Positions 12,584 to 27,995 of a stretch of 64,000 nucleotides of DNA are shown here, piece by piece. A model generated the notes under the pieces. It had not been told where the DNA came from. It searched no databases and worked only from the letters and a program-made list of their open reading frames with translations. Both the position numbers and the translations under genes were made by a program. Each line of letters begins with the position of its first letter. The stretch's first letter is position 1. Where the stretch lies: the NCBI GenBank assembly GCA_013396655.1, contig WBMV01003293.1, positions 1,505 through 65,504 on the forward strand. Direction: 5' to 3'. This DNA is from Campylorhamphus procurvoides (Eukaryota > Chordata > Aves > Passeriformes > Dendrocolaptidae).

Positions 12584-15500
12584 CTTTTTCTTTTCCCCCG
12601 AGAGATCAAAGAAGGAAGCCAGGAATAAAAGATTTTCAAAAAACCCCAAACAACAAGCCAAGAATCGAGATAGTTCCATAAAATAAAGATCCAGAATTAT
12701 GTATCTGCTTACTCTTTTACAGCCCCTGGATTAGTGAGACAAAATTCCCTCACTTTTCCGTGCCCTGAAGCTCTCAGAAGATGCCCATCAGCACCACATC
12801 TGGGCAGCAGGGCAGAGTTCCAGCTTGTGAGCGGAATATGCTAGAAAATTATATTCATTCTTTTTCATAGAAAATGTAATTTCCCCAAAAATGCAATTTC
12901 CAAAAGAAAAATTGCAAGCCCTTTCCTCCAGTACAATCTTTTCCTGAACCAGATTTCTTCCAAATTCTGTGTTTAAATCAGAATCAGTCAACTCCACACA
13001 GCTTCAAAGATAAAGGTTGGGTTTGGTCTCTTCTCCCTCTTTTATCCAGAAATATTTATAAGAGCAAAGAATGCCTGTCAACATTAAACCCCATCACTTA
13101 AATATTGCATAAAAAACCAACCTTAGAGGTCGTCTGACTTTTTTTTTTTAAAGAAAAAGTTACTTTATTTTTTCATGTTTTAGAGTTTTGGTATGCCCTG
13201 CCACTACCTGAAAGACCCAAAAGAATATGCACAAAATTCAGTCTAAAGAAAGATGCTTTCAGTTTCATTTAATCTCCTTGTTCAAGATGATGGAAAAAAT
13301 CAATCCCACACTACTTTCCTCTTTTTGTACCACAAAAGCAGCTAAAAAGTGGGGTTAGTGTCCAGAAACACAACTTCTGATGCTGAATGCCAGCATTGAC
13401 TAGAGCTGGTAACAAGCCTCCACAAGCCCCGGCCACAGCCCCAGGGAATGGCTGTGTGCCATGTTCCATGGGGGCTCAGCCATCAGCATCAGCCTTTCTA
13501 CAGAGACCATCTCCACCTGAGCAAGATAAGAAGAACCAACCCTAACAAAGGTTGGTGGCCTTCCCCTGATCTGACCCCCTGAGGACACCACCCAACAAGC
13601 CACCTCACCAACCACCACCTTGGCAGCTTCCCTTCCTTCATGTGATCAAACCCAGCAGCACTCCCCTGCTCCTGGCCAGCTGATACTCTGCATGTAGTCT
13701 TTGCTAGCATTTAACATTTGACAAGTCCTGCAGGTCTGTATAAACAAGAAAGAGATTTTTAATCAATGGTGCTGAATAAAAAATAAAAAACAGTAGAGGA
13801 AAAATATCTTGCTGCCCCTCTTGAGTCCCCATGGAGCTAGAGACCATGCAGGGAGGCTTGGCTGTCAAGTGCATGGTAGGGTTGAGCTGTCCTTGTAATT
13901 TATCCTTTCGGGAGCAGTGAGAAGATAAAAGACAAAGTTAAAGTGTCGCATAAGAGATAAGAAAGTTAAATGGGGCATAAACAAATCTGCTGCTGTGTTT
14001 GACCTGGGGGGAAGGGAAGAGCTGGATATACTGTGCTGTACTTCTTGCAGGAGACAAATGAATGGGTGATTGGAAACTTATTCATATACTTCATAGACTT
14101 CTGCCATTCACTAAATGGGAGGTAATAAACCTTAGTGGATTTCATATTTTGCGGGAAATGACTCTTTCATAGCTTTGTCCCCTTAATGGGTACTCATTTA
14201 GGAAAGTACTATATAGGTTTTATTGTCTCAAAAGGAATAAAGGATTTTAAATGAATCCTAATGCTGTCTCAAAGTGCTGGAGTTGAGAACTTCAAGCTAA
14301 ATTCACAGTTAGACCCAGAATCTTTCATAAGCTTTTTTATGTGCAGAAGGAAATCTGTGGGGATAGAAGTATTTTATTTTAACAAGCCTTAAGTCTCATT
14401 TCTGTTTTGATTTTCACATATAGCCTCTTTCATTTCACCTCAGTTTTCCTTGTCTTCAAGTATCTCCTAAACCTCTCTGCTCTCCTCCTCCTTCCCCCCC
14501 ACTCCTCTTCCCCTCTGGACAAAATACCTGTTCCCTCAACAAGCACAGTTTTCTTCTCCTCCTAGTTCAGTGTAGTCTCTCTGGAGCTTTCTCCTTGTAT
14601 ATTTTAGGTGCTGTTTTCCCCCCACAGGCCTTTTATTAACACATCTGGGAATCATAAAATAAGACGGTCTCATTTTTTGGTATTATTGTTCCTGAACAAA
14701 GGAAATGCCATAAAAGCAAAGCAAACCTTCTTGCTCCCCTGCTTTCTGAGGCTCACAACTAGCTACCCTGGAGCAAGGCAAACTGACAAGCTCAGGAAGA
14801 CTTCCCACAGATCTAAAGTCAGGAGCTGCTCTAATACTGCTGACTGCAAAGGCACTCCTGGCATCTGGCATTATCTGCTTATTTGTTAAAAACAATCTCA
14901 CTTTTCATATCTATATTTTACATAGGCAGCTACTTTCCATCCCCACCATGCGTGGGATCCTGGGAAAGATCAGGTATCCAACATGGATGCACCTGCCCCA
15001 GATGGTGTCTAGTTTTCTTGACTATCTTCTTTCCCCTTTCTAACCTGATGCTATTTGCAATTCATTCCCCAGTTCTGCAAGTTTTCCTGCAGAAAATTCA
15101 GTCATGATGACAACAGCTCCAGCTTCCCCATATGCATACACCTAACATCTAGTACCAGATTATGGAAGATGAACCAGCCAGTACTTCTGAGATGCACCAG
15201 CCAGGATAATGCACAGTGGAGGAGAGAATAGTCTTTCCATTAATTTCAGTTTCTCAGGCCTGGAGTGTAATATTAAAATACAAGTATGACGTGAATTAAT
15301 CAGAGGTGAGTGTGCCAGCTCCTTGCAGGACTGGGATTGCCTGTAGAGAAATTTTTGAACATGCACAACATCCCTGGAATTATCCTACAAAATGGCATTT
15401 TTCTGGTTTGAGATACAGGGAAACCATCAAGAGTAATTTAGTTAGCAAGGTGTGGCCCGTCACCATCTGTTAGATGAGCCCTATCTGCTAACTGAGCTGC

Positions 15501-18500
15501 TCTTTGTGTTCACTCCAGTTGTGGAATAAAACATCTTGTCTTAAACCACTGTAAGACACAAGTTCATAGCACACATCTCTTCCTGCACGTGTGAACTTCA
15601 CAGCTGAGCTGGTTTAAATGGCTCAGGTAAGCAGAGAACAGTCAGCCTCCAACTCAGTGATGGAATCACTTATTTCTGCTCTTATTCAAATCTTTTAATT
15701 CCAGTTCAGTAATAAACTTCCCTTTCAATGACTCAAGGAATGATTTGCTTTGTTTCATGTATCTCAGCATCTAAAGAAGCTTTGACAAGGAGCATACCTA
15801 GAGTTTCTGAGATAAATGTATAATAAATCTAATGTTGTCAAGCATGGTGGCATTTTTATTTTATTTTCAAAGAGAATTTAATCTAACTTCCCAGGGGATT
15901 CTTCTCTTGTGTCATAACAAAGTCTGGCTTGTAATGGATTTCCCATTTTTCCTTCTATCTTGAATAATGATAAAATTGCTGCTCAGAGAAGCAGTGTTCT
16001 ATAATATGTCACAAAACACGAGAGGGAAGTGACAGTCATCTTTGAAGGGCTGGGCTCAGCCCAAGCCCTGATTTCTAAAATCACAGGCACTAAATTATTT
16101 AATGTGGCCCACAATCAGTGTCCACCCAGACTTGGAGCACAGGGAAAGTCTATATATAAAGTGAAAAAAACCCCAACAGGCAGGCAATGGGGGGAAAATA
16201 ATAAAAAATAAACAGATCAATAAGTAGCACTTAAGGGCCAAAATTTCCACTGATGCAATATTGAAATAAACCAGTCAAGAACCTGGTTCATACATATCCA
16301 TCTCTACATGTCATTCTAAATAAAGAACTTTTAATATTAAATTTATGGCAAGTAATAAGACGTAATGGAATTCACATATCCTTTGGGGGAAAAGGCTTCT
16401 ATTACATTGCATTATAAACCCTTATGTATCAAAGGACTAAAACCCACTATTCTCTTCAAGGCCATAATTTTCTTCAACAAATTCTAGAATACTTTCATTG
16501 CTATTGAGCATCCTTATAATAGACTAATATTTTGTACTGTGCCTTGCATGATTCTATTTTGCTAGCTTGAAAATTGCACTGCACCTTGCTGGCAGGAAGA
16601 AGAGCTGGTGCTCAGTGCACACAGTTATATTTGCCATTTAGGAAAAAAAAATTAAAGGCATTTTTTACAGGCTGTTTTACATTGCAGATCTCAGGTGATA
16701 AGTTCAGATCACAGTAATTAGTGGGTGAGCAACCTTGAGCTTACGGGGGTGTTGCATTCTGTAACATTTATTGCAGTGCAAAGTCATCATGGGAACCTGG
16801 AGGTGATCCTCCTGTTCCCACCCTGACTGGATTTCCCTATGGAATTACACAACTGCTGGTTTGCTGTGTTGGCTGTACCCTCCAACAGCACAGACCTTTT
16901 ATTTAAGAGGTCATTCCCTATCGAGCCTGGCCAAGACCTGAGGTCCCTCACATGTCACTCCCAGAGGCTGCTGTCTTTTCTCCCTGCTCCCTGTTGATGG
17001 CACCCACTGGAGTTGATCCCAAAGCTCTCTGCAGGGAGGCTGGAATCCTTATTTCCTTTCAACTCGTGAAGAGGCTGAGCCGCAAGCAGTTGACTTGCCC
17101 AAACTCTGCCATGTGCTGGGAGGGAGATGCAGCATTCAAGTCTCTCAAAGACTCAGATATCTCCCCCAAAGTTCATAGGGATAGTGACAGGGCAGCTTTG
17201 GAGAGCATGCCTTAAACATTTTGCTTTAAAATCTTCTAACCTGTGCATCCCATTAATCATGTCTTAGTTCTTCCTTAAGCTGTCTGTGGCTCCCACTGCA
17301 CAACTCCCCTGTCTTCTCCCTCCTCCACAGGTTTCAGTCCTACCAACCCAGCACACAAGCTCAGGGGCTTTGTGGGATGGTCCCTCCTTGCAGGCTGGCA
17401 GGACAGAGGCTCCCACCAGACGCCCGCCGTGAGGTGGATGGTGCCGAGGCTCATCAGCTTCACCGCTGAGCTGCTCTTGATGCCATCGCCATCGCAGAGA
17501 GCAGGAGAGGGAGTTGTGTAATTGTTCTGAAAGCCTGCCAAGCAGCTCGTTTGCAGAATTAAATAGTCTGTAGTATAATTAACACAGGGAAAACTGTATG
17601 GCCTTTTGTTACTCGACACACAAGGTGGCTCATTTCCTCATCCTGACACGACAGGAGGAATGGGGTCATGTGGACGGGTCAGCCATCAAAGGCACCTGGA
17701 CCTCTGCCCTGCTCCATGGCTCCGGCTATTCAGGAGTATTTGTGTTGCTTGTAGAGATGCACAAAGCCTGGGCAGATAAATCATGGGGCTCTCAAATGAA
17801 AAGGAGGATCTAGGATTGCAAAGTTGATCACTGCAAGACCCAACTTCAGTGTAACTCAGTGCCATCATTCTGGTGTAAGAGCCCAGCCCCATCTCCCAAG
17901 ATCCTCTCTCTTCAAGCACCACTGAACCATCTATAACAACAACCCCAGGCCAGATTTAGCTGCTTTCAGTTTTTGGTATCTCCTCTTGTGATGTTTGTGG
18001 CAGATTTTTGTTCTGTGACAAGGTGCGCTATCAAAAATCCAGCTATCAAAATGGTTTCTCACTCCCTGCCGCTACAAGATCTGATATAAAAGGTAAGAGG
18101 GATGTTTTCCCAGCCCTTGGTGAGTGCTGGGTCACTCTCAGAGCTCTCTAGAGAAGGGTTATTGGGAGAAACAGGGAAAGCTGGTGTTACAGAAAAGGCC
18201 TCCTGCCAATGTGTTTGGGTCCACAACAGGGCTGTGAACAGAAGGGTTTCTGTTCATATAACACTACATTCAACATGACATGGTAAATTCTTTTACTTTT
18301 TCCTGCTCTTACTCTTGTATGTCCCTGAGAGTTGCTCATCACTGTTTTCCACCCCTTTCCTGGGAAGCCAGTCCCTGTCCCAGTCCCACGCTGGGCCAGC
18401 TCAGCAGCAGGGAAGAAGCTCCTTTTGCCAGGGGCTGCTGGAGGATGATATGTGAGGGGTTTCAAGCCCCCCTCCTCCCGTCCCTCCCCATCCCCACACA

Positions 18501-21500
18501 CCATTTTCTCTTTTTGTTTTTTAGAGGAAGAAATATCACAGGATAAAGAAATTGCAGCTGTGTTGGGGAAAAAAACACAGTCACGCCTCAGCAATTTGTG
18601 GACAATTTCCCATTAATAAGAGATAATGGAGTGCAGTTCAATGGATTTGCAATTGTACACTCGCTCTTTGAGAATACAGAGGGGAATCTGACAGCAGCTT
18701 GCTCCTCTCAGAAATGGCATTACCATGATTTTGTATATCTCATTGTACACAGGGATTTTTGGGCAGGTTGAAATGGTTTAAAGGTCTATTAAGGAAAAAG
18801 TGGGTGTATCAAGTTATTGAAATGCCTTCAAGTACTGTTACTGCAAGGGAAACATTGGATATAAATTAAATATTGATCTCGCCTCTTACCTGCATGCAGT
18901 CAGTGGGCCAGCACAATGAGCAGGAGCAGCTCTGTTGGGCTGTGGGAATATGAGCCCCAATTCAATTCTCCTTGTACAGGAGACAAGGGAAAACCATGAT
19001 GGGATGCTGCAGAGCAGGTTTGCATGCAAGTTTCATAGCAGATCAGCTTGTTTGACTTCCATACATCCCACACAAGCTTTAGAGAGCCCAGGCTCTCACT
19101 GCACTATCACCACGATGGCCTGAAGTTACACTGCCAGTTTACACTGCAAATCAATGCAGGAACAAGACCCAGCTTCTGCAGGGACACAGAGTTCTTAGGG
19201 GTGAGAAACATTGGTATGCAGAGCCACAAACTAATCACTTCACAGGAATTTTCTCCTGTGCCTTGTCACCGAGTGCTTGATTCACTGTTCACAGTCCTAT
19301 AGAACCAGGGACTAATACTGCAGATAAACCTGCTCGCCTACGGAAGAGGTTATTCCTCTTCAGAGTTTCTCTGCACTTTCATATGCAGTCCCAGAGAGTC
19401 ACATTGGTTAATGGTGCAGACAATTCCTCTCAATTTCAATTTGTTGTCCTCCAGTATAATTGACTCCCTCTTAAAACTTGGTGAGCAAGGGCAGCCAGAA
19501 GTGCACCTTCTCCGTTACTCATATTCCTACACACGCCCTCTGACACATCTCCTGCTTCAAAGTGACTTTTCCATCATGAAGACTAAAGACAAGCAGAAAA
19601 GTTCCATTTAAGATTCAAGTCTCCAGATCTCTCATTCTGTAGTACACTGTGCTATTTTGGAGATAATATAGGTTGAGTTCCCAATGAAGATGTGTCATCA
19701 GTAATTTTACAAGAGTGTGATTATACCTTATGTTAGTATGTTTTCACTGTACTAACATTTTGTTTGTTGCAGCTCCATGATTGCTAAAGCATTTCAAGCA
19801 GCACTCTGAACTGACAGCACTGAAGTGCAAGACCCTTTTTGCCTACATACTGATAAAGCACTTGCTTACAAAAACAAGAGTGCACCACAGAGAATGCTAC
19901 TATCCAAAAGAAATGAGCTCCTGCTTTCCCCCCAGTCTGGACTAATTGCATTGACAGATTCCAGCTCACCCATTACATTTTTAATGAACTGTAAGAAATG
20001 AGTTTCAAGTCACAAGCTACTATAGTGAATCTAATTTTTCCCCATGTTTCCACGCCAGTTTTTGCCAAATTTTTAGGAGTCAATTACTAATTTCTAGGAA
20101 GAAAAATATATAAATAAGGGGGCAAAGAAATCATGGGTATACCAGCACTGAGGAACTGCACCATTTCCCTACAGAATTTCCTTAAGAAATAAATCAAACA
20201 ACCAAAGCAGCACCGTTACAGATCCAGGTATAAGCAGAGGTCCATGAATTCAGCACACATTCATGCAAACCTTTAATTTGAAATCTTTTCTCAAAGCTCA
20301 GGTCAGATTCTCTCCACAACTTCCCAACAGGATCCAAGCTCACAGCACAGCCTGAAATTAGTCACTTTTGATGTGGTTTCCAGCTTTAGTGTAGGTCTCT
20401 CACAGTTACAGGCTTTTCCCAAGGATGCAGATTATGGGCTATGCCACAAACGCCCACATGCACCTCCTGTGACACCTTATCCTTAAAAATGAGAACACTT
20501 TCCTAGACAGAAAGATCACTTTCCACTTAAGAACTTAATGACCAGCAATATGTCCCTTTTCTTCAGACTGGCAAGTTCTCCTGTTTTCTCCCACCTCCAG
20601 AGACCATGGCAGGACTGTCCAGCCACTCAGTGGGAGACACATCGAGTCTTACCAAGTTGGAATTTTCAAAGAAGACAGACAGAGGACAACATTATTATCT
20701 GTCATTGATCAAAGAGAGCAGTTTGGGGATCTATCCCGGGGCTCCTCCCTCACTTTAGGAACTGATCCCTGTACCAGCCTTTCTTGCAGCCAGCCCAGCC
20801 CACCTTCTCCTCATGGAGAAGGGGCATTTAGGAGTAGACTGGGGCACCAGGGCTCCCCAGTAATGCACATGCAACAGTCCTTTTCTTTCTGATCTAAAAC
20901 TGCCTAGCATGCACCAGAGCACAAAATTAAGCCCCAAGAAGTGGAAGTTCACTGAGGGGAAAGATGTGGTTTGCATTCCATAACATATCCAAGAACATCT
21001 CATCTACTTTAACAATCACCAGCATTTCAGGAGGCATCTTTTTAGATTTTTAAATAGCTCAGTTGAAAAACAACTCTCCAAATGAAAAACAAATTACTTA
21101 GTTATTGTTAATCTCATGCACAGAAGCAATTATTTCCCAAATGAGATTTTTATTTAAAAAAATAATAATATAGATTATTTTGGAAAGAGGACAAGTTTCC
21201 TTCTTGGCCTCCCTTTCTCTCACTGTGTTTCAATTTGCATAAACATGACATTAAAAACTGAAATAATCACTTTAAAAGACAATTACTCCATCAGCAAAAC
21301 CTGACGGTGCAGAATTCAATGACACCACAGAGATCACCTTGGTAAGAAAAGATAGTTTTTCCTTTTATTGGCGTTAAAACACCTCTTGCTTTTAACAGGA
21401 CTGCAGTTCAGATTTATGTTTAGAACCCTTTAAAAATGTAACATGTGTAAATTTCAATATTTTTAGATGCACTGCAGCAAAGAGCGAAGGAATAAAAATC

Positions 21501-24500
21501 CCACACTGAGCACCTTGACAGGGCTGTTCAACCCAGGGGAGGAAGGGAGGAAGGGTTATACAAGATCTTGCCATGTTGAGAAGAAAAAAGGGAGACACCT
21601 TACTATTATCATGCGGTGCCTGTCTCTGGGAGCTTTTGTTCCATTAGAAACTTGTTAATTGCTGCCTTAGTAACAAAGGAACAGCATGCTGTGGTGGGAC
21701 TGAGTCTACATGGCTGGTTCACCCTTAGGAAGGCAGAGGGGTTTAATTGGCTGTCTGTTCTTAGAAGATGCAATAAGCCTGGATAATCAATTGGTGTCAA
21801 CATCTAAAAATGGAGATTCTTTACAAAACAGAAAGCTCAAACCCTACTTAATCAAAAGCTATAGCATCTAGGGCTACAAAAATGAGCAGGATTTGGAATT
21901 TAAGAAATATTTGTGCACAGCCAGAAGGAAAATGCTGAGAATTTTAAGGGGCCATCATCACTTCATCTCTCTGATGAGGCTATGCCTTCAGTTCACCAGA
22001 AAGGAGCTCTGCAGACTCATTGCAAAACAACAAATTACAAGTCAGAACACCCAGTGAACTATTACATCAGCTGGCTAATAAATAATTCCCTTATTACAGC
22101 ATTGCGAGGACTGGAACACTTCTTGAGTGCTCCTTGGCAAACAAGGAGTTTCCTGTAGATCTCTTTTACCTAATGCAATATGTTCATGCTAATTCTCCAG
22201 AACTGCTGCTTGGTTTTCCCTTTGATCTTCTTAGGAAACAGAAGACAATGTACTCTGAAAGCTTCAGACCCAAGAATTAGTTTTATGGCACAGTCTTACA
22301 AAAAGAAATTAAATGAGTGCCTACTATATGGCTAGTCTGCACAAGGACTGAAGTGTCCAGAGGTTTCTTTATGATCATTCAACTCTGATAACCCAACGGT
22401 ACATACCAAAACTGGTTTCCTGTTTTCTATGAAAATCAGTTGGGAAGGAATACAAACTCATGCACATGAGAATACAAATATAATTCATTTCAGTGTCTTT
22501 CTATAAAAATTACTTTGGCTTAATGTTTTAAAAGTGATTTTTCTAGAAGAGAGAGCAGGTGACAGATCTCATGGCCTTTCCCCCACCCTCATAGTAAGCA
22601 TACTCACACAGAGCTGTCAGATGGACTCAGAATTAATCCTCATCTTAAATAAACACCCTTTTTTTTACTAACAAATGAACTCTCTTCTTGTCTGTGTATA
22701 TTCACCGGTGTTTGGCATGTAGCAGAGAAGCAGAAAGGGATAAAGACGACCACAAGGACCATTCTCTTGTTTCCCCATGACACAGAGCCTTTGTGCAAAC
22801 TAAATGCCAACTGTAACAGCAGAGTGATCACAACTTGCTTGTGAATCCTCTTCTTACCACCCCCTGGTCCCTTCAGGATTCAAAAGCAAGCTGCAGTAGA
22901 GGTGGCTTTAGCTGGTTTTATCTGGAGAGACTGGCAGGACCAAAGGTACTTTCTTATGAAAAGGAGTCCAGGTCTTGCGTTGGAAGACAAGGGCAGATCA
23001 GCAGGCTACAGATTCACCCTGTGGACCTCAGGGCTGGCACTTTCCCTGCATTACTAAATGGAAGGAATATTCTCTGTTTGTGTCCTCATATTAATTCAAA
23101 TCAGTAATGAAGTTGGGAGCATCAAAAGGTTTTAGCCGTATATGGGATTAGACCAGGCTTAGATAACTGAATAAATGAACTGACTTAATTAGCTCTCCTG
23201 AAACAAATTATTATACAGTGCTCATTTCCAACTCTCATATGAGCCCAAAAGAGTTCTAGAAATGCATTAATTCCTTGAATAATAAATCTTCTATTTTTTG
23301 CATACCTACTGCAATTATGATGGATAATGAGATTTTAATTAATCAGACCCAGATTTTTTAATGCTTTTGAAGAATGCAGATACATTAGGGACCTATTTAT
23401 TTGGTAAATCTTGGAGGGAAGATAAAAAGAGCAGAAGTCAACAGGAATAACAACAAAAAATTTCTGTGATCAACAAACATATCTAACAGGCTTCTTAATA
23501 ACAACCATCCTGCAAACATCCGTGTCTTGAATGTGAACTCTGTAAACTGCCAAATCCTGGTCAAAATATTAACTTCAGTAGTTCTCTAAAGGCAAAACAC
23601 ATTTTTTGGATCTTATGCCACATGGAACATTCTTGGTTTTAAACAAATAAGATTTTTTCTACCATAATTTAAATATACAAAAATTATTTTCTTTCTCATA
23701 TATTCCATGCTTCCAGGTACTTCTGAGTGAGAACCACTTATTATTATTAACATGGCAAAGCAGCCATTAATCCTTTCTCTTGTATTTTTCTTTTTTTTTT
23801 TCCAACCCCTTCTGAGCAGATAGCTAAAGATCTCTCTCATGGAAAGGTAGTGTCATTGCAGTTGTCATTAATTATAGATCAGTTTGTAATATGACTGAGA
23901 GCACAAAGATTGTAGGGGGTCTCGTTAACATGAGATTAAAATTCTCTTGAAGTGTAATTATTTTGCAGGAGAGTCTTGGGCTGGATTTATGACAACGTAT
24001 TGCATTTCTGCACTTACTGCATTGACAGGAGAGATTTTGTTCACCACAGGGAGAGTATCAATGCACAACACTTCCTTTGGAGAAACCCTAGTGCTTGGAA
24101 GGAAAAACCTGAAGGACAAGGGACTTTAAATTCTAATTACAGATTTCTAACAGGTCCCCTTTCTTCTCAGCTCCTTTTTTGATAAAAGGAGAGTTGTCGC
24201 TGGAGAGCACTGAGAAAGTCAAGAGAACAACACCATGGCAGGGCAAGGTCAGCTCTTGCACGTGTTTGGAATAGGGAATAAAGGTAGCACTTCCAGTTTA
24301 AACAAAACTGAATTTTAAGTCCTAATGTGAAACTGAAATTTCACTTTTTTTCCCCTTTCAGTGAACCTTGTTAGAATTGACATGGTAAATAGTTTTGGCT
24401 TTCCCTTCCTCCCCCTTAAAAGAACTCGGAACCATTTCCCCTGAAAAGCCACTTTTGCTTGAAAAAAAAATAAGGTGAAAAGAATTTTTTATTAAACCAA

Positions 24501-27500
24501 GTAATTGGCAGTAGCATAGTCAGGCTTTTTCCACCTCTGTTTGAGTTGATAATCTCTGCACTGAAAAAATGTAATCCTCACAGAGCAAAGGGGGATAGCA
24601 GACCCCTCCTGAGTGGCAATAATATGGTCTTGAAGTCAGTCTTTACAGAAGCACTTAGGTGCAGAAGTCCCTCTGGCTTGAGGAATTAGGAGACTAGGTA
24701 TTTCAACCTTGAGAGGATTTTCCAATCTGCATATTTGGGCTCTTGCATAACTTTATAAATCTGGGCCCTGGGAGTAGAAGACAGATGTGGTCTCCTTGGC
24801 ATTTCTCTGGGGAGAGCTCAGGTTAGAGAACATATTTTCATCTGTTCTTCATTTTCCCAGGACTGTTGAGGAAGAAGAGCCAGGTTCCAGCTGCACTGAG
24901 TGGGTCCCGAGCTGCTGTCAGCTTCCCCAGCCTGATCCTCTGTGCTGCTGCTGTTGGGAATTTATTGCACCCCATGCCAAAAAAACTGTTTTAACAGAGA
25001 CCCAAAATGACAGGGATACAGAGGATGCTAAATCCCACCTGACCCAGAGAAACTGAGGCCACAGTGGTCAGATACTGCTAGGAAATTTTTGTCTGTATTT
25101 GCAGAAATAAGATACAATAAAAAAGGAGCCTGGCCTAAGACAAAGTGTGTGCTTGCTCAGGCCTTTACAGGAAGATACTCACCATTTATTATTATCATCA
25201 GTGCTGCTGCAAGCCACCTTGTTAATTCAAAGATTCATTTATGTATGTTGCACTCAGCTCTTTGAGTACTGAGATGCTTTCTTGTGCAGTTTTCCCCACC
25301 CCCTGAGTTTGGTTGCCCTCCCCACCACCAATCTAAATTTGCTTTTATGTGCTAGGAAAACAAAAAAAAAAAGTGTGAATTTACCACTTCTGAACATCTT
25401 GTCCTCTTAATTTGTACAGAGCTGGTTTGTTCAGCACAGAAACAGTACTAGGAGCAGAATAAATTTAGTTGGAAGGCAGGGTGGGGGCAGGGATGGCACA
25501 GCAGAAAGGGGCTCTGCAATGGTGCTGCTCTTCTCCTGGTGCCCCATGAGAAGGTCTCGTCATGTCCCTGTCCTCCTGTCACCTTGTCTTTGCCAACTGC
25601 AGTCAGGTTGGAAATGCCACATCCATCCAAAGCCATCATTTTCCCTTCCTCCTTTCCTCCTCCCACTTTCCTCATTAATTTGCTTTTCTTCAAATTAGCT
25701 GCTTTACTTTCAAGGGTTTGGGTTTTTTCCCACCTCCTCCCTTCTCCTTCCAGTTCTCAATTCCCTGGATACCCTGTGCCCTCTTCAAGTTTTCTCACCT
25801 TCTTTTGGCACCCTATGTCCTCTGCCCAGTGCATCTTCTCCCTTCCCTGTTTCTCCTTGGGCACAACTCCTTTCTGTCACTTTCCCCCAGACTCTTCCCT
25901 ACCCATTTATCAGCTTCATCCCAGTTTCCTCCCCAGAGTCTTCCGCTTCTCCCTTGCTCCACACAAGGAGACAGCCAAAGAGGTCACTGAGCCTAAAAAC
26001 CAATATATATGAATATAGATTCCAGAGCCACTCAGGAAAAAAGCTGGGAACTGAAGTGAAATTGAAAATTACCTGAAAGCAGATAGCAAATATCTTTGTG
26101 CATCTGAGCCTAAAAACTGCATGGGGGAGCCTTGACTGTTCCAGGCCACAGACAGACAGCCTGGAGAAAATCCATAGCAGCAAATCCAGGAGTTAACCCA
26201 GGCCTCTTCTTGAACCTCTTGCCCATTCAATTTGAAACAACATTTTGGTTGGATTAAATAGCGGTTTTTCCTCTTTTGAAATAAAAAGGGCAACTGGAAA
26301 TCAGATTTTGTTATCTCAGAATATCAAGTCTTCACCTTTTATTTGGCAGCATAATGAGGGGATGGCCTTTGAGGAGAGAGGGAATGGCCCAGCTTGATCT
26401 TTACTGCATTTATTTTATGTCACAGCTTCCTCAACTGAGATGAAGACAGAAATGGACAGAGCATCAGTAGCCCAAGAGAGTTGAGTTTCCCTCACATTTA
26501 TGGAATTGGAATGGGCATGTAAACCCTGATAAGTGGCTTTCTTCAGCCAGGGATCTAACACCAGCTATGAAGAGAAAGTCAGAATCTGCACTGATAAAAG
26601 GCATCTTCCACTGTCTGATGCCAAGCATCATAATTTGGGGCATTTAATCTTCTTGGAGTGAGAAGCTGCTTGTGTTTTGAGGTCTGTGGGAAGGCAAGGC
26701 TTGTCGCATTGGTATCGGCAATAAATATGTTCATTTAGCACCAGAGATCCCAGAGTGCAGACCTTCACACCAGCAACAGGAATGAATGTGTGCCTACAAC
26801 CGTGGCTGATGATAAAACATCCTCCAGTTCTCCTCAGAGCCGGAGGTCCAATGAGCGGCTTTTGGAATCATTTGGAGTGGCCTGAGGATTGCAGAAATTT
26901 GTGCCTCCCCCAAGAAACCCCAAAATGGGGTAGGTCATGCCAGGAAGCCTCAGTGCCAGCCCAGTAAGGGGTGGGTGTTGGAGCTGTGGTGCCAGCACAG
27001 CCTGATGACTGAGACTCTTCATGAGATTTTTCCCAAAGCTTTACAGGACAGCTGAGGGCTGTCAAGGGAAGACTGAATGCAACCAGAGGAAAAATTGCTT
27101 TTGATAGCATGGCTGATGGCTGTCCAGAACAACCCAAAAAAGCCCTAGCCAGAAACCCTATCTAATAAATCAGAGGAATTACCAGGCATGTGCTATTAAA
27201 AACACTTCTGAATCTGTCCAAAAATATACACATTTTCTCAGAATATGTCTACAGAAAGCAGAGCTGTGAGAGAACAAGTGCATTTGTGTTATCAGCCTTC
27301 TCTCATGGCAGTGAATGGACTTGGAACAAAGCATTTTGTTTTTATGCTTCCATCATCTCCAGCACCTCTGTGAGTAACAGAGCCCTGTCTGTAATGTCAC
27401 TACAACCATTCCTTGATGCAGCCATCTGAGCTGGAAGAGTCTCTCCCCAAAACAAGTCCAGAAATAGGCTTTTACTGCCAAGTATCACAAATATATTCAA

Positions 27501-27995
27501 TTCAGATAATGGCAAAATGTCCATCCAGAGGTCTCTTAGAGAGAGCTTGTGCATGACTGTTCACATGGGGACCCCTTTGCTTGTAAAGCCACCCCTTGGT
27601 CAGTGCCTCTTTTTCCTTGTAAGAGATACAGTGATACCTCCTAGCCCCACCAACCTCACACAGACGGGTTGTCCTACCAGCTAAAATCACTTCCTCATCT
27701 GTCACAAGAGACCAGCTCCAGAAATTTCCATGCCCCATCCTGGTCCCTGTCAAGTCACATCCCCAGATATCCCTCCCAAGGACAGCACCTTCTCAACCAC
27801 AAGGAAACAGTGTTGTACTGCTGTGAGTTGAAACATGACTGATACTGAATAAGCCCAGGTATAGGGCTTCTGGTCTCTAGCAGATTGATGTCATAATATA
27901 ATTTGTTTCATTTTATCAATATAGAGAAATAAACATATGCACAGACCATGTTTATTTCACTCTATCAAATATAATTTTAACAAACATGACACAAT

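Noticed and set aside
25539..26012. 157-codon plus-strand open frame
   Set aside because: It lies in a pyrimidine-rich tract that depletes stop codons; the peptide is Ser/Pro/Phe/Leu-rich low complexity.
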